Assembly: GCF_051133435.1 (NCBI RefSeq)
Contig: NZ_JBPGNY010000005.1
Coordinates: 62,001-126,000 of the forward strand
Source of the DNA: JAAYAO01 sp051133435
Lineage (GTDB): Bacteria; Actinomycetota; Actinomycetes; Propionibacteriales; Propionibacteriaceae
Direction of reading: 5' to 3'
Length of the DNA: 64,000 nucleotides
This document shows positions 8,996 through 18,105 of the stretch, piece by piece (positions within the stretch are counted from its first letter, which is position 1; each line of letters begins with the position of its first letter). A program made the position numbers and the translations under genes. Below the pieces are notes generated by a model that was given only the letters and a program-made list of their open reading frames with translations, searched no databases and was not told where the DNA came from.

Positions 8996-11173
8996 CTAAC
9001 CCTGAATAGTTCCGGCGGGGCTTTCAGGGTCGTCCCCGGTGATCCGGTCGATCAGCCAGGTCATCTCGAAGGCCATCTGCCGCCACGCCTGGTATCGACC
9101 ACTCACCCCGCCGTGGCCGGCCGACATCTCCACCCGCAACAAAATCTCCTCGTCGGGGTTGGTGGCGGTGTGCCGCAGCGCGGCCACCCACTTGGCCGGT
9201 TCGACGAACAGCACCCGGGTGTCGTGGAAGCTGGTGGCGGCCAGAATCGCCGGATACCGCACCGGACGCAGGTTCTCGTAGGGGGTGTACGACTTCATCA
9301 CCGCGTAGATCTCGGGGTCCTCCAGCGGATTGCCCCACTCGTCCCATTCGATCACCGTCAGCGGCAGGGACGGATCGAGAATCGAGGTCAGCGGGTCGAC
9401 GAAGGGCACCGGGGCCAGGATGGCGCGGAACAGGTCGGGGGCGAGGTTGGCCACCGCCCCCATCAACAACCCACCGGCCGAGCCACCGATGGCACCGAGG
9501 CGATCGGGGGTGGTGTAGCCGGAATCGACCAGGAACCGGGCGCAGTCGACGAAGTCGCTGAAGGTGTTCGGCTTGGCCGCGAACTTGCCGTCCTCGTACC
9601 ACGAGCGGCCCAGCTCACCGCCACCGCGAATGTGGGCGATGGCCCAGGTGATGCCCTGATCGAGCAGCGAGATCCGCCAGGTGAGGAAGGTCGGCTCCAT
9701 CGGGATTTCGTAGGCGCCGTAGCCGTACAGCACCAGCGGCGCGGGCCCGGGCGGGGTATCGGCGCGACGCACCAGCGAGATCGGGATGCGGGTGCCGTCG
9801 GCGGCGGTGGCCCAGAGTCGTTCCTGGACGTAGTCCTCGGGCCGGTAGGGGCCGTGTTCGGGGTGGTCGAGCACCGGGGTCTCGCGCAGCACCGAGGTGG
9901 TGCCCGAGATCAGGTCCACTTCGCTGATCCGGGGCGGGGTGATCAGTGACATGTGGTGGAAACGCACCCGGTCGGAGTCGTAATCGTGTTCTTCGACCGC
10001 CGACAGGACGCGGATCGGTTCGTCCACCTCGATGGCACGGCCCGGGTATCCGTCGTGGTCGGTAAGGTCGAGGTCACCGGCCTCGGTGCGCGGCAGCACC
10101 CGGATCGCGCTCAGCCCGTCGGTGCGCAGTGACAGCACCGCGTGGCCCCGGTGGGCGGCCACGTCCAGCAGTCGCACCCCGCGGCGCTCGGCGATCAGTT
10201 CGCGCCACTGTTCGGGGCCGGTCGCATCGAGCGGGGCTTCGGCCAGGGCGAAGTCGACGGCCCGGTCGTTGTGCACGATCAGCAGCCGGTCGCCGGCCGG
10301 TTCGACCGAGTACTCGATTCCATGGCGCCGCGGTGCGACCAGGTGCGGTTCGGCCTCGGGTTCGGCGGTGGGCACCAGGTGCACCTCGGAGCTGATCTTG
10401 CTGGAGGAATCGATCACCACCCAGTCACCGTCGCGGGAGTTGCCCACCGATACCCAGAACTTGTCGTCGGGCTCGGTGAAGACCACCACGTCCTCGGCCG
10501 GGTCGGTGCCGATCACATGCCGCAACACCCGGTGTGGACGCCACGCCTCATCGGTGACCGTGTAGAAGACGACGTCATTGCCCGCCCAGGCGATACCGCC
10601 GGCGGTGTCGGCAATGACCTCGGGCCAGGCATGATCACCCGACATGGTGCGGAAGCGCAGGGTGTACCGCTCGTTGCCCTCGGTGTCGACCGAGTAGGCC
10701 AGGCGGGTGCCGTCGGGGGAGGGGTCGCAATCGCCGAGCGAGAAGAAGTCGTGCCCGGCGGCCTCGGCGTTGCCGTCGAAGAAGACTTCTTCATCGGCGG
10801 GGATCCCGATCTCGGGGTCGGGCGGGGTGTCGCGGTCAGCGGCTGGTACCCGGGCGTGAATCCGGTACTCCTGTCCTTCGACGGTGCGGGAGTAGTACCA
10901 GTAGGGACGCGGTTCGGGTGTGAAGTGGGTGATCCAGGAGGCCACCGACAGGTCGGTCTGCTTGGTGCGCGCCACGATGTCGTTGAAGAAGGTTTCCCGG
11001 GCCTCGGCCAGGTCGGCGGTGACCCGGTCGGTGAACTCGTTCTCGGCGTTCAGATAGGCCTGTACTTCGGGGGCCTCACCGTCGCGCAGCCACTCGTAGT
11101 GGTCCACGAAGGTATCGCCGTGATGGGTGCGTTCGAAGGCATGCCGATCGGCACGGGGCGCAGCAGAGGTCAT
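8996..11173 (-). CDS. ptrB: Prolyl oligopeptidase family serine protease (oligopeptidase B-like)
   Basis: A 725-residue S9A enzyme: an N-terminal beta-propeller (about 70-410), then an alpha/beta-hydrolase domain. The nucleophile is in GAIGGSAGGLLMGA, the acid is in the ILAATSFHDTRV region and the catalytic His in MSAGHGGVSGR. Oligopeptidase B cleaves short peptides after basic residues in the cytoplasm; no signal peptide is present. The frame is open 40 codons further upstream, but MTSAAPRADRHAFERTHHG at 11173 matches the usual family start. No clear SD is seen. The gene is divergent from the gene at 11292. Confidence 0.9.
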   Translation of the reverse strand: MTSAAPRADRHAFERTHHGDTFVDHYEWLRDGEAPEVQAYLNAENEFTDRVTADLAEARETFFNDIVARTKQTDLSVASWITHFTPEPRPYWYYSRTVEGQEYRIHARVPAADRDTPPDPEIGIPADEEVFFDGNAEAAGHDFFSLGDCDPSPDGTRLAYSVDTEGNERYTLRFRTMSGDHAWPEVIADTAGGIAWAGNDVVFYTVTDEAWRPHRVLRHVIGTDPAEDVVVFTEPDDKFWVSVGNSRDGDWVVIDSSSKISSEVHLVPTAEPEAEPHLVAPRRHGIEYSVEPAGDRLLIVHNDRAVDFALAEAPLDATGPEQWRELIAERRGVRLLDVAAHRGHAVLSLRTDGLSAIRVLPRTEAGDLDLTDHDGYPGRAIEVDEPIRVLSAVEEHDYDSDRVRFHHMSLITPPRISEVDLISGTTSVLRETPVLDHPEHGPYRPEDYVQERLWATAADGTRIPISLVRRADTPPGPAPLVLYGYGAYEIPMEPTFLTWRISLLDQGITWAIAHIRGGGELGRSWYEDGKFAAKPNTFSDFVDCARFLVDSGYTTPDRLGAIGGSAGGLLMGAVANLAPDLFRAILAPVPFVDPLTSILDPSLPLTVIEWDEWGNPLEDPEIYAVMKSYTPYENLRPVRYPAILAATSFHDTRVLFVEPAKWVAALRHTATNPDEEILLRVEMSAGHGGVSGRYQAWRQMAFEMTWLIDRITGDDPESPAGTIQG

Positions 11174-11278
11174 GACCGCACACGCTAACAAACGGAGTCT
11201 CGCCGGTTCGAAGGGTTTTTCGCACCGGCTTCGGGTTGGTCCGGCCGGGAGGCGATCGAAAGTGTCGGACCCCTCACT

Positions 11279-11284
11279 TAGAAT
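11279..11284 (+). promoter_or_regulatory. -10 box TAGAAT, leaderless promoter
   Basis: TAGAAT lies 7 nt before the ATG at 11292. Confidence 0.6.
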
Positions 11285-11291
11285 CGAACGC

Positions 11292-11675
11292 ATGAACGAA
11301 AATGGTGTTCAGGTGTATGTTCCGCCGGGATGGCCCGGTGAGGTGCGCCCGCCCGGTGCTCCCGGTTGGGAGCGCACGGCAGCGGCCTACCTATTGGATT
11401 GTTGCCCGCCGGAGTTCCGGGCCTACCCGGTGTTGCGCCGACACCCGGTGGTGCTGGCCCGCTTCGCCGCGGAGTTCGTCGAGGGGCAACTGCGGGCCGC
11501 ACGCAGCGGACTGCCCGGGATGCGGGTCAGTCTGATCGATCACGTCTCTCCCGAGGTGGTCGATCGGGCCGTGGACGCCTGGCAGGCGCAGGAGGCGCAT
11601 CTGCGCCGGGTGCAACGGTCGGTCGCCCTGGTGGAGGAGGCGCTGCGCGGCCGGGTTTTCGTCAAGAAATTATGA
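11292..11675 (+). CDS. Conserved hypothetical protein upstream of dxs
   Basis: A 127-residue protein I cannot assign to a named family. The N terminus is short and proline-rich (VPPGWPGEVRPPGAPGWERTA). It continues into a helical region with DCCPPEFRAYPVLRRHPVVLARFAAEFVEGQ and ends in a predicted coiled helix (AWQAQEAHLRRVQRSVALVEEALRG). No signal peptide or membrane segment is seen. A longer frame starts at 11127, but a TAGAAT box 7 nt before 11292 marks that ATG as the start. It lies 93 bp before dxs on the same strand. Confidence 0.7.
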   Translation: MNENGVQVYVPPGWPGEVRPPGAPGWERTAAAYLLDCCPPEFRAYPVLRRHPVVLARFAAEFVEGQLRAARSGLPGMRVSLIDHVSPEVVDRAVDAWQAQEAHLRRVQRSVALVEEALRGRVFVKKL

Positions 11676-11755
11676 CGATGAGCAGGAAGATGTGCGGATC
11701 GGCGCGAAGATGTGCCGATGGGGTTGTCGCCCCGGACGGGCGCCGGCAGCGGGCC

Positions 11756-11761
11756 TACTAT
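11756..11761 (+). promoter_or_regulatory. -10 box TACTAT, leaderless promoter of dxs
   Basis: TACTAT lies 7 nt before the ATG at 11769. The box itself overlaps the alternative in-frame ATG at 11760, which argues against that start. Confidence 0.6.
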
Positions 11762-11768
11762 GACCGGC

Positions 11769-13670
11769 ATGGCATTGCTGGAATCGATCACCGGGCCTGC
11801 GGATCTGCGAGGTTTGTCCCGTACCGAACTGGGCCACCTGGCCGAGGAGATCAGGGAGTTCCTGATCACCCACGTGAGCCGCACCGGGGGACACCTCGGG
11901 CCGAACCTGGGCGTGGTCGAACTGACGATGGCCATCCACCGGGTCTTCGACTCGCCCCACGACCCGGTCATCTTCGACACCGGCCACCAGAGCTATGTGC
12001 ACAAGATGCTCACCGGACGGATGGGCCGCTTCGACACCCTGCGCCAGCGCGGTGGTATCTCCGGTTACCCCAACCGGAGCGAATCCGAACACGACTGGAT
12101 GGAGAACTCGCACGCCTCCACCTCCCTGTCGTGGGCCGAAGGGCTCGCCCGCGGCTTCCGGCTGCGCGGGGAGGACCGCACCGTGGTGGCCGTGATCGGC
12201 GACGGTGCGCTGACCGGCGGCATGGCCTGGGAGGCCCTGAACAACATCGCCGTCGACGTCGACCTGCCGATGGTGATCGTGGTCAACGACAACGGACGCT
12301 CCTACACCCCGACCGTCGGCGGCATCGCGGTACAACTCGCCGGGCTGCGCACCGACCGGCGCTACGAACAACTGCTCGAACTGGTCAAACGCAACCTGCG
12401 CGGCACCCCGCTGGTCGGCAAACAGGCCTACGACGTCCTGCACGGGGTGAAGGTCGGGGTCAAGGACATCCTCTCCCCGCAGGGAATGTTCTCCGACCTG
12501 GGCCTGAAGTACGTCGGCCCGATCGACGGCCACGACCTGGCGGCGGTGGAACGAGCCCTGCAGCAGGCCAAGGGCTTCGGCGCGCCCGTCCTGGTGCACT
12601 GCATCACCCGCAAGGGCAAGGGATTCCAGGCCGCGGAGAACCACGAGGAGGACCGCTTCCACGCCGTCGGACAGATCGACGCGCACACCGGCGAACCGCT
12701 GTCGTCGGTCACCCCCGCCACCTGGACCAGCGTCTTCGCCGACGAACTGGTCGAACTCGGCGCCGAGCACCCCGGGATCGTGGCGATCACCGCCGCCATG
12801 CTGCATCCGACCGGGCTGAACCGTTTCGCCGCCCGCTACCCGGAACGCACCTTCGACGTCGGCATCGCCGAACAGCACGCGGTCACCTCCGCTGCGGGTC
12901 TGGCCGCGGCCGGCCTGCACCCGGTGGTCGCGGTCTACGCCACCTTCCTCAACCGGGCCTTCGACCAGGTGCTGATGGATGTGGCGATGCACCAGCTGGG
13001 CGTCACCTTCGTGCTCGACCGGGCCGGGATCACCGGCCCCGACGGCGCCTCCCACAACGGCATGTGGGACCTCGCCCTGCTCCAGGCCGTCCCGGGGCTG
13101 CAACTGGCAGCCCCACGCGACGGCACCCGCCTGCGCGAGGCACTGGCCCGAGCGGTCACCATCGACGACGCGCCCACCGTGATTCGGTTCTCCAAGGAAC
13201 GGATTCCCGACGACATCGAGGCGATCGCCCACCGCGACGGCATCGACGTGCTGCTGGCCGACCCCGAACCCCGGGTACTGGTGATCGGGCACGGCCAGAT
13301 GGCCGGCACCGCGCTGGCGGTGGCCGAACGCCTGCAACATCAGGGCATCGGTGTGCAGGTGGTCGATCCGCTCTGGGCCCTGCCGGTGAACCCCCACCTG
13401 ATCGAGCTGACCGGCCACCACGAACTCGTGGTCAGCATCGAGGACGGTGTAGTGGTCGGTGGCCTGGGGGCACGGTTGGGTCAGGAAATGGGTACCCACC
13501 GGATCGACACACCGCTGCTCACCTTCGGGGTGCCGCTGGGCTTTCCCGAACACGCCTCGCGCGCCGAACTGCTCGAAGAGATGGGGCTCACCGGTCAGCA
13601 GATCGCACGTCAGGTGATCGAGGCGCTGGTCGACTCGGACAACCCGGCCGACCTGCCGGTGGGCGGCTGA
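11769..13670 (+). CDS. dxs: 1-deoxy-D-xylulose-5-phosphate synthase
   Basis: A 633-residue thiamine-diphosphate enzyme that joins pyruvate and glyceraldehyde 3-phosphate, the first step of the MEP isoprenoid pathway. SRTGGHLGPNLG near residue 42 holds the catalytic-type His. The ThDP/Mg site is GDGALTGGMAWEALNN near 144-159. The pyrimidine-domain motif is DVGIAEQHAVTSAAGLA, followed by GPDGASHNGMWDL and the C-terminal transketolase domain. Starts at 11712 or 11760 are possible, but the -10 box favours 11769. Confidence 0.95.
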   Translation: MALLESITGPADLRGLSRTELGHLAEEIREFLITHVSRTGGHLGPNLGVVELTMAIHRVFDSPHDPVIFDTGHQSYVHKMLTGRMGRFDTLRQRGGISGYPNRSESEHDWMENSHASTSLSWAEGLARGFRLRGEDRTVVAVIGDGALTGGMAWEALNNIAVDVDLPMVIVVNDNGRSYTPTVGGIAVQLAGLRTDRRYEQLLELVKRNLRGTPLVGKQAYDVLHGVKVGVKDILSPQGMFSDLGLKYVGPIDGHDLAAVERALQQAKGFGAPVLVHCITRKGKGFQAAENHEEDRFHAVGQIDAHTGEPLSSVTPATWTSVFADELVELGAEHPGIVAITAAMLHPTGLNRFAARYPERTFDVGIAEQHAVTSAAGLAAAGLHPVVAVYATFLNRAFDQVLMDVAMHQLGVTFVLDRAGITGPDGASHNGMWDLALLQAVPGLQLAAPRDGTRLREALARAVTIDDAPTVIRFSKERIPDDIEAIAHRDGIDVLLADPEPRVLVIGHGQMAGTALAVAERLQHQGIGVQVVDPLWALPVNPHLIELTGHHELVVSIEDGVVVGGLGARLGQEMGTHRIDTPLLTFGVPLGFPEHASRAELLEEMGLTGQQIARQVIEALVDSDNPADLPVGG

Positions 13671-13759
13671 CAACCCCCGGCACGAACCCTTTGGCGACCC
13701 ATCGGTGGGACAGGGAATGCATCCACCCCATCGCCGCGTTATAGTTGTGACAGCAAACA

Positions 13760-13878
13760 CGTGCTCCGGGGTCGGTGAGAATCCGAACCGGCGGTGATAG
13801 TCCGCGACCCACACCCAGGTGTGGCTGAACCGGTGAAATTCCGGTACCGACGGTTAAAGTCCGGATGGGAGGCGCACG
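13760..13878 (+). ncRNA. FMN riboswitch (RFN element)
   Basis: The conserved RFN blocks appear in order: GGTGAGAATCCGAACC, GGCGGTGATAGTCCGCGA, GGTGAAATTCCGGTACCGAC, and GGTTAAAGTCCGGATGGGAG. The closing P1 helix is CGTGC (13760-13764) with GCACG (13874-13878). FMN riboswitches turn off riboflavin synthesis or uptake genes when FMN is high. About 115 nt separate it from the ribX start. Confidence 0.96.
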
Positions 13879-13924
13879 AGCGGTTTGCCTACGCATGGGT
13901 ATGCGGACTCGGTCCACATACCGA

Positions 13925-13987
13925 CCACCATCCGGTGGGGCTTGCGCGTAGTGCTTTCCGTCCGACCCCGGCGCACACGGCGAGGGG
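13925..13987 (+). promoter_or_regulatory. Putative riboswitch expression platform (SD sequestration)
   Basis: CCACC/GGTGG (13925-13938) forms a hairpin. CCCC (13966-13969) can pair with GGGG (13984-13987) of the ribX SD. No T-rich terminator is present, so translational control is more likely than attenuation. This is inference from pairing only. Confidence 0.35.
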
Positions 13988-13993
13988 ACACGG

Positions 13994-14935
13994 ATGACCA
14001 CTCAGAACCGCCCACGGCGGCTGCCGACGCCCGCACGGGTGCTCGCGCCGCTGCTGTTCGGTGCCGTCGTGCTGGGTGCCTGGCACCTGGTGACTGCGTC
14101 CGGCAGCGTCGCACCGACCCTGTTGCCACCACCGGCCGAGGTCTTCGAGCGGTTCGCCGCCGACTTCGCCTCCGGTGCCCTGCTGCGCTACGCCGGGATC
14201 ACCGTCGCCGAGGCTCTCCTGGGTTGTCTGCTGGCGGTGGTGGTCGGCCTGCCCCTGGGGTACCTGATCGCCAAGGCCCGGCTGGCCGAGGCCGCCGTCT
14301 CGCCGTACCTGGCCGCCTCCCAGGCCATCCCGGCCGTCGCGATCGCGCCGCTGCTGGTGATCTGGGTGGGCTACGGCCTGGTGCCGATCATGTTCCTGTG
14401 CGCGGTCCTGGTGTTCTTCCCCGTCGTGCTGTCCACCGTCCTGGGCCTGCGCACCCTCGACCCGGAAATGGTCGAGGCCGCCAAACTCGACGGTGCCCAC
14501 GGTTTCACGATGCTGCGGCACATCGAATGGCCACTCGCCCTGCCCGCGGTGCTGACCGGCCTGCGCAACGGCTTCACCCTCTCGGTGACCGGCGCGGTCG
14601 TGGGTGAACTCGTGATGGGTGGCAACGGCCTGGGCATGTTGCTCTCGGTGCAGGCCACCTCGATCGACACCACCGGTCTGTTCGCCACCCTGGTGATGTT
14701 GAGCCTGATCGCGGTCGTGATCTACCTGGCGATGATCCTGATCGAAACCCTCACCGACCCACTGCGTCCGGTGGCCGCCGAACGGGGCCGCACCGCCACC
14801 GTCGAAGAACCGCCCGTCATCGCCCCGGTGCAACCGCTGCCCGAACCGCGCCACCTGTCGGTGGTCGGCCGCCCCGCAGCCAGCCGCCCGACGTCATCGG
14901 CGACCCGCCGGTACCTCGAATCCGGGGTCGCGTGA
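13994..14935 (+). CDS. ribX: ABC transporter permease, predicted riboflavin importer RibX
   Basis: A 313-residue BPD_transp_1 permease (SsuC/ThiX type). The first membrane helix is at about 15-35, with about five more up to residue 258. The EAA loop is VEAAKLDGAHGFTMLRHIEWPLALP. A cytosolic proline-rich tail of about 50 residues follows. It is the first gene after the FMN riboswitch, which is the main reason to call the cargo riboflavin. RibXY systems with an NMT1-type binding protein are known under RFN control. SD GAGGGGA precedes the ATG. The stop overlaps the next start. No ATPase gene is adjacent. Confidence 0.8.
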   Translation: MTTQNRPRRLPTPARVLAPLLFGAVVLGAWHLVTASGSVAPTLLPPPAEVFERFAADFASGALLRYAGITVAEALLGCLLAVVVGLPLGYLIAKARLAEAAVSPYLAASQAIPAVAIAPLLVIWVGYGLVPIMFLCAVLVFFPVVLSTVLGLRTLDPEMVEAAKLDGAHGFTMLRHIEWPLALPAVLTGLRNGFTLSVTGAVVGELVMGGNGLGMLLSVQATSIDTTGLFATLVMLSLIAVVIYLAMILIETLTDPLRPVAAERGRTATVEEPPVIAPVQPLPEPRHLSVVGRPAASRPTSSATRRYLESGVA

Positions 14936-15936
14936 ACCGTCGCCAGTTTCTGCAGACCATCGGGGCGGCCGGCGTGGTCGCCATCGGCCTGGGCGTCGCC
15001 GGATGCGGCGACCGATCCGGCGGAGCAGCCTCGGGAGCACTCACCGTCGGGCTGACCTACACCCCCGACATTCAGTTCGCCCCCTTCTACGTGGCCGCCG
15101 AACACGGTCACTTCGCCGACGCCGGGCTGGACGTGACCCTGCGCCACCACGGCGCCAACGAACAACTCTTCGGTGCGATCCAGGCCGGTGAGGAAGACCT
15201 GGTCTACGCCGGCGGTGCCGAACTGATGCAGGCCCGCTCCCAGGGCGTGCCGCTGGTGAGCGTGGCGACCTACTACCAGGAATACCCGGTGGTGCTGGTC
15301 GTCGCCGAGGATTCCCCGATCCGCAGTGCGGCCGACCTGGCCGGACGCAGCGTCGGTGTGCCCGGGCCCTACGGGGAGACCTGGTTCGGGCTGTTGGCCA
15401 TGCTGAAACAGGCCGGGCTGAGCGAGCAGGACGTGTCGGTGCAACACATCGGCTACACCCAGCAGGCCGCCCTCAGCTCGGGACGGGTGGACGCGGTGAT
15501 GGGGTATGTGAACAACGACGCGGTACGGCTGCAAGCCGCCGGATTCGCGGTGCGCACCCTGCCGATCACCGAGGCCACCCCGCCGTTGATCGGGGTGGGG
15601 CTCGGCACCACCGATACCGTCCTGGCCGAACGCGCCGATCAGGTGCGCAGCCTGCAACAGGCCGTGGCCAAGGCCCACGCCGATATCGTCGCCGACCCCG
15701 AGAAGGCGGTGACCAGTTCGGAGAAGTTCATTCCCGGGCTGGCCGCAGCCGAGCAACGTGCCTCGGCGCTGGCCACCCTGAATGCCACTATCCCGCTGTT
15801 CGGCGATGCCGAGGCCTTCGGCAAGCAGAACCCCGCCACCTGGCAGGCGATGTCGTCCTTCCTGGCCGAGATGGACCTGCTGAGCGGGCCGGTCGAGGCC
15901 GATGAGTGCTTCACCACCGAGATCGTCCCCGAATAG
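14932..15936 (+). CDS. ribY: ABC transporter substrate-binding lipoprotein, predicted RibY
   Basis: A 334-residue NMT1/THI5-like binding protein. The N terminus NRRQFLQ has a twin-arginine motif, followed by a hydrophobic stretch and lipobox VAGC (Cys25), so it should be a Tat-exported lipoprotein. The core motifs LTYTPDIQFAPFYVAAEHGHFADAGLDV, GEEDLVYAGGAELM and AGRSVGVPG are typical of THI5-like proteins. It overlaps ribX by 4 bp (GTGA) and shares the FMN riboswitch leader. The ligand is inferred to be riboflavin; a thiamine-pyrimidine-type ligand would be the alternative without the riboswitch. Confidence 0.8.
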   Translation: MNRRQFLQTIGAAGVVAIGLGVAGCGDRSGGAASGALTVGLTYTPDIQFAPFYVAAEHGHFADAGLDVTLRHHGANEQLFGAIQAGEEDLVYAGGAELMQARSQGVPLVSVATYYQEYPVVLVVAEDSPIRSAADLAGRSVGVPGPYGETWFGLLAMLKQAGLSEQDVSVQHIGYTQQAALSSGRVDAVMGYVNNDAVRLQAAGFAVRTLPITEATPPLIGVGLGTTDTVLAERADQVRSLQQAVAKAHADIVADPEKAVTSSEKFIPGLAAAEQRASALATLNATIPLFGDAEAFGKQNPATWQAMSSFLAEMDLLSGPVEADECFTTEIVPE

Positions 15937-15963
15937 GACGACGCCCCGACCGGCCGCCCGCGA

Positions 15964-18105
15964 TCACTCCGGCAGGCTCGCCACCCCGCGCGGCAGGAAC
16001 CGCTTGCCGGTGACCCGTTCGCTGACCCCGGCCCGATCCAGGTACGGGGTGATCCCGCCCAGGTGGAAGGGCCAGCCGGCACCCAGCATCATGCACAGAT
16101 CGATGTCCATCGGGGCCTCGACCACACCCTCGTCCAGCATCAGCCGGATCTCCTCGGCCAGCGCGTCCTCGATCCGGGTGCGCACCTCCTCGGCCGAGCT
16201 GGGGGAGTCACCGACCCGGAACATCTCCCGGGTTTCGTCGCTGACGTAGGGCCGCCCCCGGTCGTCGCGGTCGTAGATGCCCGGACGCTTCGCCTCCACC
16301 AGCGCCTTCAGGTTCGGCGACACGTGGAAGCGGTCCCCGAAGGAAGCATGGAGGCTCTCGGCCACATGCAGCGCGATCGCCGGGCCGACCAGCTCGAGCA
16401 ACTCGAAGGGGGTCATCGGCAGACCCAACGGCTGCAGGGCCTGATCGGCAACCTCGATCGGGGTGCCCTCATCGACCACCCGGGTGAGCTCGCTCATCAT
16501 CCGCACCAGCACCCGGTTCACCACGAAAGCGGTCGAATCGGCCACCAGCACGGCGTTCTTGCGCAGTTCCTTCGCCACCGCCAGCGCGGTCGCCAGGGTC
16601 GCATCATCGGTCTGCGGGGTGCGCACCACCTCCAACAGCGGCAGTACCGCCACCGGGTTGAAGAAGTGGAAGCCCACCACCCGTTCGGGGTGCGGCAGGC
16701 CTTCGGCCATCTCCGCCACCGACAGCGAGGAGGTGTTGGTGGCGAGCACGCAATCGTCGGCCACGTGCCGGGCCACCTCGCCGAACACCTGCTGCTTGAC
16801 CGACATCTCCTCGAAGACCGCTTCGATCACGAAGGAACAGTCGGCGAAGTCGGCCATCTCGGTCGTGCCCGAGATCAGCGCGCTCAGCCGGTTGCGGTCG
16901 TCGGCGGACAACCGTCCCTTGGCGTGCAGGTTGTCGAACTCGGCACGCACCATCTGCACACCGCGTTCGGCCCGTTCGGCATCGAGATCCGACATCACCA
17001 CCGGCACGCCGAGGCGACGGGCGAACAGGGTGGCCAACTGGGTGGCCATCAACCCGGCGCCGACCACCCCGACCTTGGTCACCGGCCGGGCCAGTGACTT
17101 GTCGGGGGCCCCGGCGGCCTTGCGAGCCCGCTTCTGGGTCAGGTCGAAGGCGTACAGGCTGGCACGCAGTTCCTCGCCCATGATCAGGTCGGCCAGCGCC
17201 TCGTCCTCGGCCCGGTAGGCCTCCGGACGCGATTCGGTGCGGGCCGCGGCGATCCGGTCCAGGGCGCGGTAGGGCGCGGGTGCGGCCCCGTGTACGACCC
17301 CGTCGGCGATCATCCGACCTTCGGCCAGGGCTTCGTCCCAGACGCCGGCATCGGTTTCGGTGCTGCGCTCGACGGTGACCTCACCCTTGATCACCTGGGC
17401 GGCCCACAGCAGTGAACGTTCCAGGAAGTCGGCCCCGTCCAGCAGCACATCGGCCAACCCCAGTTCGAAGACCTTGGGGCCGTTGATGGTGCGGTTGCGG
17501 TTCAGCGGGTTGGTGATGATCACCTGGACGGCCTTCTTCGGGCCGATCAGTTTCGGCACCAGATGGGCACCACCCCAGCCCGGCACCAGGCCCAGGAAGG
17601 TTTCCGGCAGGGCCACGGCCGGCACCGCCTTCGACACGGTGCGGTAGTCGCAGTGCAGGCCGATCTCCAACCCGCCACCGAGGGCCAGGCCGTTGATGAA
17701 GCAGAAGGTGGGCACCTCGGCGGTGTGCAGCAGGTGGTAGGCGGCGTGACCCATCCGGGCGATCATCAGCGCGTCCTCGCGTTCGCGCACATTGCCGATC
17801 AGGCCCAGGTCGGCGCCGGCGGCCAGCCCGAAGGGTTTGCCGGTGACCCCGATGCCGACGATGTCGGTGCGCGCGGTCTGTTCGACCAGGGTGCGGTACA
17901 GCCCGGCGATGGTCTGCGGGCCGAGGGTGGCCGGACGGGTGTGGTCGCGTTCGTTGTCCAGGGTGAGCAGGACGAAGGTGCCCACTCCCGGCAGGTCGAT
18001 GTCGCGGGCGCGGGTGTGGCTGATCACCTCACCGGTGTCGCCCATTGCGTCCACCCGGGCGAGCAGGCCGTCGATCTCGGCCTGGTTCAGGTAGGTCTCG
18101 CTCAC
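15964..18105 (-). CDS. fadB: Bifunctional enoyl-CoA hydratase / 3-hydroxyacyl-CoA dehydrogenase (FadB)
   Basis: A 713-residue beta-oxidation alpha subunit. The N-terminal crotonase domain has FINGLALGGGLEIGLHCDYR and LPETFLGLVPGWGG, which place the two catalytic Glu residues. The NAD domain begins KVGVVGAGLMATQLATLF, and the dehydrogenase motif HFFNPVAVLPLLEVV follows. It converts enoyl-CoA to 3-ketoacyl-CoA. The GTG start at 18105 overlaps the thiolase stop (GTGA), which fixes the start and shows translational coupling. The frame opens further upstream only inside the thiolase gene. Confidence 0.94.
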   Translation of the reverse strand: MSETYLNQAEIDGLLARVDAMGDTGEVISHTRARDIDLPGVGTFVLLTLDNERDHTRPATLGPQTIAGLYRTLVEQTARTDIVGIGVTGKPFGLAAGADLGLIGNVREREDALMIARMGHAAYHLLHTAEVPTFCFINGLALGGGLEIGLHCDYRTVSKAVPAVALPETFLGLVPGWGGAHLVPKLIGPKKAVQVIITNPLNRNRTINGPKVFELGLADVLLDGADFLERSLLWAAQVIKGEVTVERSTETDAGVWDEALAEGRMIADGVVHGAAPAPYRALDRIAAARTESRPEAYRAEDEALADLIMGEELRASLYAFDLTQKRARKAAGAPDKSLARPVTKVGVVGAGLMATQLATLFARRLGVPVVMSDLDAERAERGVQMVRAEFDNLHAKGRLSADDRNRLSALISGTTEMADFADCSFVIEAVFEEMSVKQQVFGEVARHVADDCVLATNTSSLSVAEMAEGLPHPERVVGFHFFNPVAVLPLLEVVRTPQTDDATLATALAVAKELRKNAVLVADSTAFVVNRVLVRMMSELTRVVDEGTPIEVADQALQPLGLPMTPFELLELVGPAIALHVAESLHASFGDRFHVSPNLKALVEAKRPGIYDRDDRGRPYVSDETREMFRVGDSPSSAEEVRTRIEDALAEEIRLMLDEGVVEAPMDIDLCMMLGAGWPFHLGGITPYLDRAGVSERVTGKRFLPRGVASLPE

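Noticed and set aside
11670..13814. Very long open frame antisense to dxs (over 700 codons), and similar ones opposite Usp/hrpA, thrS, HTH-MurA and the BVMO
   Set aside because: In high-GC DNA the antisense third-position frame stays open by codon bias. Their translations are rich in Gly/His/Val/Asp with no domains, while the sense strand encodes clear families.
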